Assembly (NCBI GenBank): GCA_964369885.1
Contig: CAYJGQ010000018.1
Coordinates: forward strand, 1 to 26,048
Direction of reading: 5' to 3'
Origin: Heteroruminococcus sp964369885
GTDB taxonomy: Bacteria; Bacillota; Clostridia; Oscillospirales; Ruminococcaceae
Length of the DNA stretch: 26,048 bases
Under the pieces are notes generated by a model. That model saw nothing but the letters and a program-made list of their open reading frames with translations. It had not been told where the DNA came from and made no database searches. Each line of letters begins with the position of its first letter. The first letter of the stretch is position 1. Position numbers and translations under genes: made by a program. Shown piece after piece: positions 23,654 through 26,048 of the stretch.

Positions 23654-24412
23654 ATGGCACTTCTTGAGGTAAAAAATCTTGGTATTAGTTTTGGCGGTCT
23701 TCGCGCCGTTGACGACTTCACTGTCGCCATTGAAAAGGGATCCCTCTATGGACTTATTGGCCCCAACGGTGCCGGTAAAACCACCGTATTCAACCTGCTA
23801 ACCGGTGTATATCAGCCTACAGCCGGAAGTTTCTTTTTGGACGGAGTAAAGCTAAACGGCAAAAGCACCATCGAGATAAATCGTATGGGCATTGCCCGTA
23901 CATTTCAAAACATCAGACTTTTCCACAAAATGAGTGTGGCCGACAATGTAAAGGTTGCCCTGAATAACCACCAGACCTACGGCCTTATGGATGGATTTTT
24001 CCGTCTTCCTCGCTACCATGCGCAGGAGGCCGCCATGGATGTTAAGGTTATGGAACTGCTTGAGGTCTTTGGCCTTGAAAAGGAGGCGCATCTTTTGGCC
24101 TCGGGGCTTCCATACGGCAAACAGCGTAAGCTTGAAATTGCAAGGGCACTGGCCACCAAGCCAAAACTACTTTTGCTTGATGAGCCTGCCGCCGGCATGA
24201 ACCCCAATGAAACCGAGGAACTGATGCAGACCATACGTTTTGTCCGAGATAATTTTGATATGACCGTACTGCTAATAGAGCACGACATGCGACTTGTGGG
24301 CGGCATATGTGAGACCGTGTCGGTGCTGAATTTTGGTACAACGCTTGCCAGTGGCAATACCGCAACGGTGCTGGATGACCCACAGGTTATCACGGCATAT
24401 CTTGGAGAATAA
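23654..24412 (+). CDS. livG: Branched-chain amino acid ABC transporter ATP-binding protein LivG
   Basis: A 252-residue ABC ATPase. Walker A GPNGAGKT lies at residues 36-43. The signature region reads LPYGKQRKLEIARAL rather than LSGGQ, which is normal for LivG. Walker B is LLLLDEPAAGMNPNE, followed by the H-loop LLIEHDMRLV. It energises transport together with LivF. The ATG has GGAAGGAGGGG just upstream, within the end of livM. Confidence 0.96.
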   Translation: MALLEVKNLGISFGGLRAVDDFTVAIEKGSLYGLIGPNGAGKTTVFNLLTGVYQPTAGSFFLDGVKLNGKSTIEINRMGIARTFQNIRLFHKMSVADNVKVALNNHQTYGLMDGFFRLPRYHAQEAAMDVKVMELLEVFGLEKEAHLLASGLPYGKQRKLEIARALATKPKLLLLDEPAAGMNPNETEELMQTIRFVRDNFDMTVLLIEHDMRLVGGICETVSVLNFGTTLASGNTATVLDDPQVITAYLGE

Positions 24413-24426
24413 GGAGGGGACGCAAA

Positions 24427-25137
24427 ATGGCTATGCTATCGGTTGAAAATATTCATGTGTACTACGGAATGATCCACGCCATTAAGGGTATCTCCTTTGA
24501 GGTAAACGAGGGCGAGGTAATAGCGCTTATCGGTGCCAACGGCGCCGGCAAAACCACAATTTTGCACACCATTACAGGGCTTATGCAGGCCAAGACAGGT
24601 GCTGTGCAGTTTTGCGGCAAGGATCTTACTAAGGTTGCCCCCCACAAAATTGTGGGCATGGGTATGGCCCACGTTCCCGAGGGACGACGCATATTCCAAC
24701 AGCTTACGGTTTATGATAATCTAAAACTCGGCGCTTATATATCAAACGACAAAAAGGCCATTGAGGAAGATTTGGCCATGGTTTACAAGCGTTTTCCACG
24801 TCTTGAGGAGCGTAAACGCCAGATAGCCGGTACTCTTTCGGGCGGCGAACAGCAGATGCTGGCCATGGGGCGTGCACTGATGTCAAAACCCAGCATCATT
24901 TTGATGGATGAGCCTTCTATGGGGCTTTCTCCTATATTTGTGTCGGAAATTTTTGATATTATAACCGAGATAAGCAAGGGCGGAACCACCGTACTATTGG
25001 TAGAACAAAATGCTAAAAAGGCGCTGTCAATCGCTGATCGTGCCTATGTTTTGGAAACCGGTAATATTGTGCTTGAGGGTGACGCTACAAAGCTAATGAA
25101 CGATGATTCGGTTAAAAAAGCATACCTTGGTGAGTAA
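24427..25137 (+). CDS. livF: Branched-chain amino acid ABC transporter ATP-binding protein LivF
   Basis: A 236-residue ABC ATPase. Walker A GANGAGKT is at residues 36-43, the signature is LSGGEQQMLAMGRALM, Walker B is IILMDEPSMGLSP, and the H-loop equivalent is LLVEQNAKKAL, typical of LivF (Gln in place of Asp after the H-loop region). It starts 14 bases after livG behind AAGGAGGGG. With livJ, livH, livM and livG it completes the five-part importer of leucine, isoleucine and valine. Confidence 0.96.
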   Translation: MAMLSVENIHVYYGMIHAIKGISFEVNEGEVIALIGANGAGKTTILHTITGLMQAKTGAVQFCGKDLTKVAPHKIVGMGMAHVPEGRRIFQQLTVYDNLKLGAYISNDKKAIEEDLAMVYKRFPRLEERKRQIAGTLSGGEQQMLAMGRALMSKPSIILMDEPSMGLSPIFVSEIFDIITEISKGGTTVLLVEQNAKKALSIADRAYVLETGNIVLEGDATKLMNDDSVKKAYLGE

Positions 25138-25150
25138 GGAGGTTTGTAAT

Positions 25151-25777
25151 ATGCAAAACAGTAATTATGTTATAACGATTGCCAGAGGATATGGCAGTGG
25201 TGGCAAGACCATGGGCAAAATGTTGTCGGAGCGACTTGGCATAAATTATTATGACCGCCAACTCATACGCCTTGCTTCGGACGATAGCGGCGTGCACGAG
25301 CGTCTGTTTGGCCGTGTGGATGAGCGTGTTAATTTAAGCAAACTGTTTCGTAGTGATGTTAGCCATTATGATGGTAACATTATTCATCCCGAACACTCGG
25401 ATTACCTAAGCGAAAAAAATCTGTTTAGTTTGCAGGCCAAGGTCATAAAGCAACTGGCCGAGAAAGAATCCTGCATTATTGTAGGACGCTGTGCCGACTA
25501 CATTCTGGCCGGGCATCCCAACCTTATTAGGGTGTTTATTTACGCAGGCGAGGAATTTTGCACCGAGAAGGTAATGGAACTGTTTGGCCGTAGCCGCAAA
25601 GAAGCAGCGCAGGATATCCGCAAATTTGATCAGTACCGCAGCGAGTATTACAGGTACTACACCGGCAACGACTGGGATAACGCCCGTAACTATGACCTCT
25701 GCCTAAACAGCGAACGTCTGGGCTTTGACGGCTGTGCCGAGGCCATCATATCATACATGAAACTTCGTTTGGGGTAG
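25151..25777 (+). CDS. Cytidylate kinase-like family protein
   Basis: A 208-residue P-loop kinase-like protein of the Cytidylate_kin2 type. The P-loop is GYGSGGKT at residues 13-20, followed by LGINYYDRQLI, the usual family phrase; CIIVGRCADYIL and IRVFIYAG follow in the middle, and a FDQYRSEYYRYYTGNDW segment near the end stands in for the lid and NMP-binding regions. True substrate is unknown; the family differs from the housekeeping Cmk. The ATG at 25151 has AAGGAGG before it, only 13 bases after livF, so it is co-transcribed with the transporter, which is an unexpected partner. No link to amino acid uptake is established. Confidence 0.85.
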   Translation: MQNSNYVITIARGYGSGGKTMGKMLSERLGINYYDRQLIRLASDDSGVHERLFGRVDERVNLSKLFRSDVSHYDGNIIHPEHSDYLSEKNLFSLQAKVIKQLAEKESCIIVGRCADYILAGHPNLIRVFIYAGEEFCTEKVMELFGRSRKEAAQDIRKFDQYRSEYYRYYTGNDWDNARNYDLCLNSERLGFDGCAEAIISYMKLRLG

Positions 25778-25812
25778 ACTTGTCGCTTACGCGAAGGGTC
25801 AAGACCAAGACC

Positions 25813-26029
25813 GTGGGGCTTTGCCCCACACCCCACAAACTTTTTGAAAAAAGTTTGACCCAAAACTTATGCACGCCCCCTGCCTTTGGCAGGGGGCGAA
25901 GTTTTTTACCCTCTTGCTGATTATAGGTACATCTTCGGCGGTGGCGTGGCCACGGCTTTACTGCTTATTGTCCTCGCACGCTCGGACAGCAGTCACCACT
26001 GCCTATGGCAGTGGCACCCACTTCGTGGG
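25813..26029. repeat. Cluster of small GC-rich palindromes
   Basis: Within about 220 bases lie several short perfect inverted repeats: GTGGGGC/GCCCCAC (25813-25829), CAAACTTTTT/AAAAAGTTTG (25836-25857), CGTGGCCACG (25945-25954), CCACTGCC/GGCAGTGG (25996-26014) and CCCAC/GTGGG (26017-26029). No reading frame of note. Such intergenic palindrome clusters are common near gene ends in related Clostridia and may be copies of a dispersed repeat; this window has only one. Confidence 0.6.
25874..25907 (+). terminator. Terminator of the liv-kinase operon
   Basis: A perfect 11-bp stem CGCCCCCTGCC (25874-25884 with 25888-25898), TTT loop, then AAGTTTTTT. An outer AAAACTT/AAGTTTT pairing can extend it. 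It lies about 95 bases after the kinase stop codon. Confidence 0.85.
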
Positions 26030-26048
26030 CAAAGCCTCCGCCCCACCC

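Noticed and set aside
25813..26029. CRISPR-like or attachment-site reading of the repeats at the window end
   Set aside because: The units are unrelated palindromes of different sequence and spacing; there are no direct repeats with regular spacers, and no integrase gene or tRNA nearby.

Overview
The window looks like a chromosomal segment of an anaerobic, Gram-positive Clostridia-type bacterium, perhaps of the Oscillospirales/Ruminococcaceae kind. Reasons: strong AGGAGG-type ribosome binding sites, sigma-A-like promoters, many intrinsic hairpin terminators, a T-box leader, heavy use of ATA isoleucine codons, and Firmicutes families such as RqcH, DUF815 ATPase, the split ThrE exporter and an XRE-cupin regulator. 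No rRNA, tRNA, phage, insertion sequence or CRISPR array was seen. The species cannot be named from the sequence.

Layout. (1) 124-5763, + strand: a close run of five genes: zinc-ribbon membrane protein, membrane protein with a large extracytoplasmic part, RqcH (ribosome quality control), PurB (purine synthesis), and a DUF815 AAA+ ATPase. It ends at a strong terminator. (2) 5941-7104, - strand: a long-form alanyl-tRNA editing protein. (3) 7266-7999, +: a consensus promoter driving an XRE repressor coupled to a small membrane protein. (4) 8181-8360, -: a 59-residue small gene, facing the previous pair across a shared hairpin. (5) 8562-10173, +: an SGNH/GDSL hydrolase and an MscS-type channel. 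(6) 10276-15795: an accessory cluster of five genes of unknown function. Three of them share two short helical modules, and the largest is a 980-residue DUF11/SdrD-B-like protein without a signal peptide. (7) 15904-17130, -: the two halves of a ThrE-type threonine/serine exporter. (8) 17324-25777, +: a T-box leader whose specifier reads as ATC (isoleucine), then an XRE-cupin regulator, a medium-chain-type acyl-CoA ligase, and a complete branched-chain amino acid ABC transporter (livJ, livH, livM, livG, livF) with a cytidylate-kinase-like gene at the end. (9) 25778-26048: GC-rich palindromes and a terminator.

Two parts deserve most attention. The first is cluster 10276-15795. Its proteins carry related modules (called here A, the EEL-AHI-NAE helix, and B, the LRDVIK-QML-GMK helix), together in one protein, in degenerate form in a cysteine-rich one, and B alone at the end of the giant DUF11 protein. 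This looks like an assembly system for a cell- or spore-surface structure. The second is the isoleucine T-box in front of an acyl-CoA ligase. This fits a salvage route in which 2-methylbutyrate is activated and reductively carboxylated toward isoleucine, next to the BCAA importer. Both are inferences, and the tests are given in the findings.
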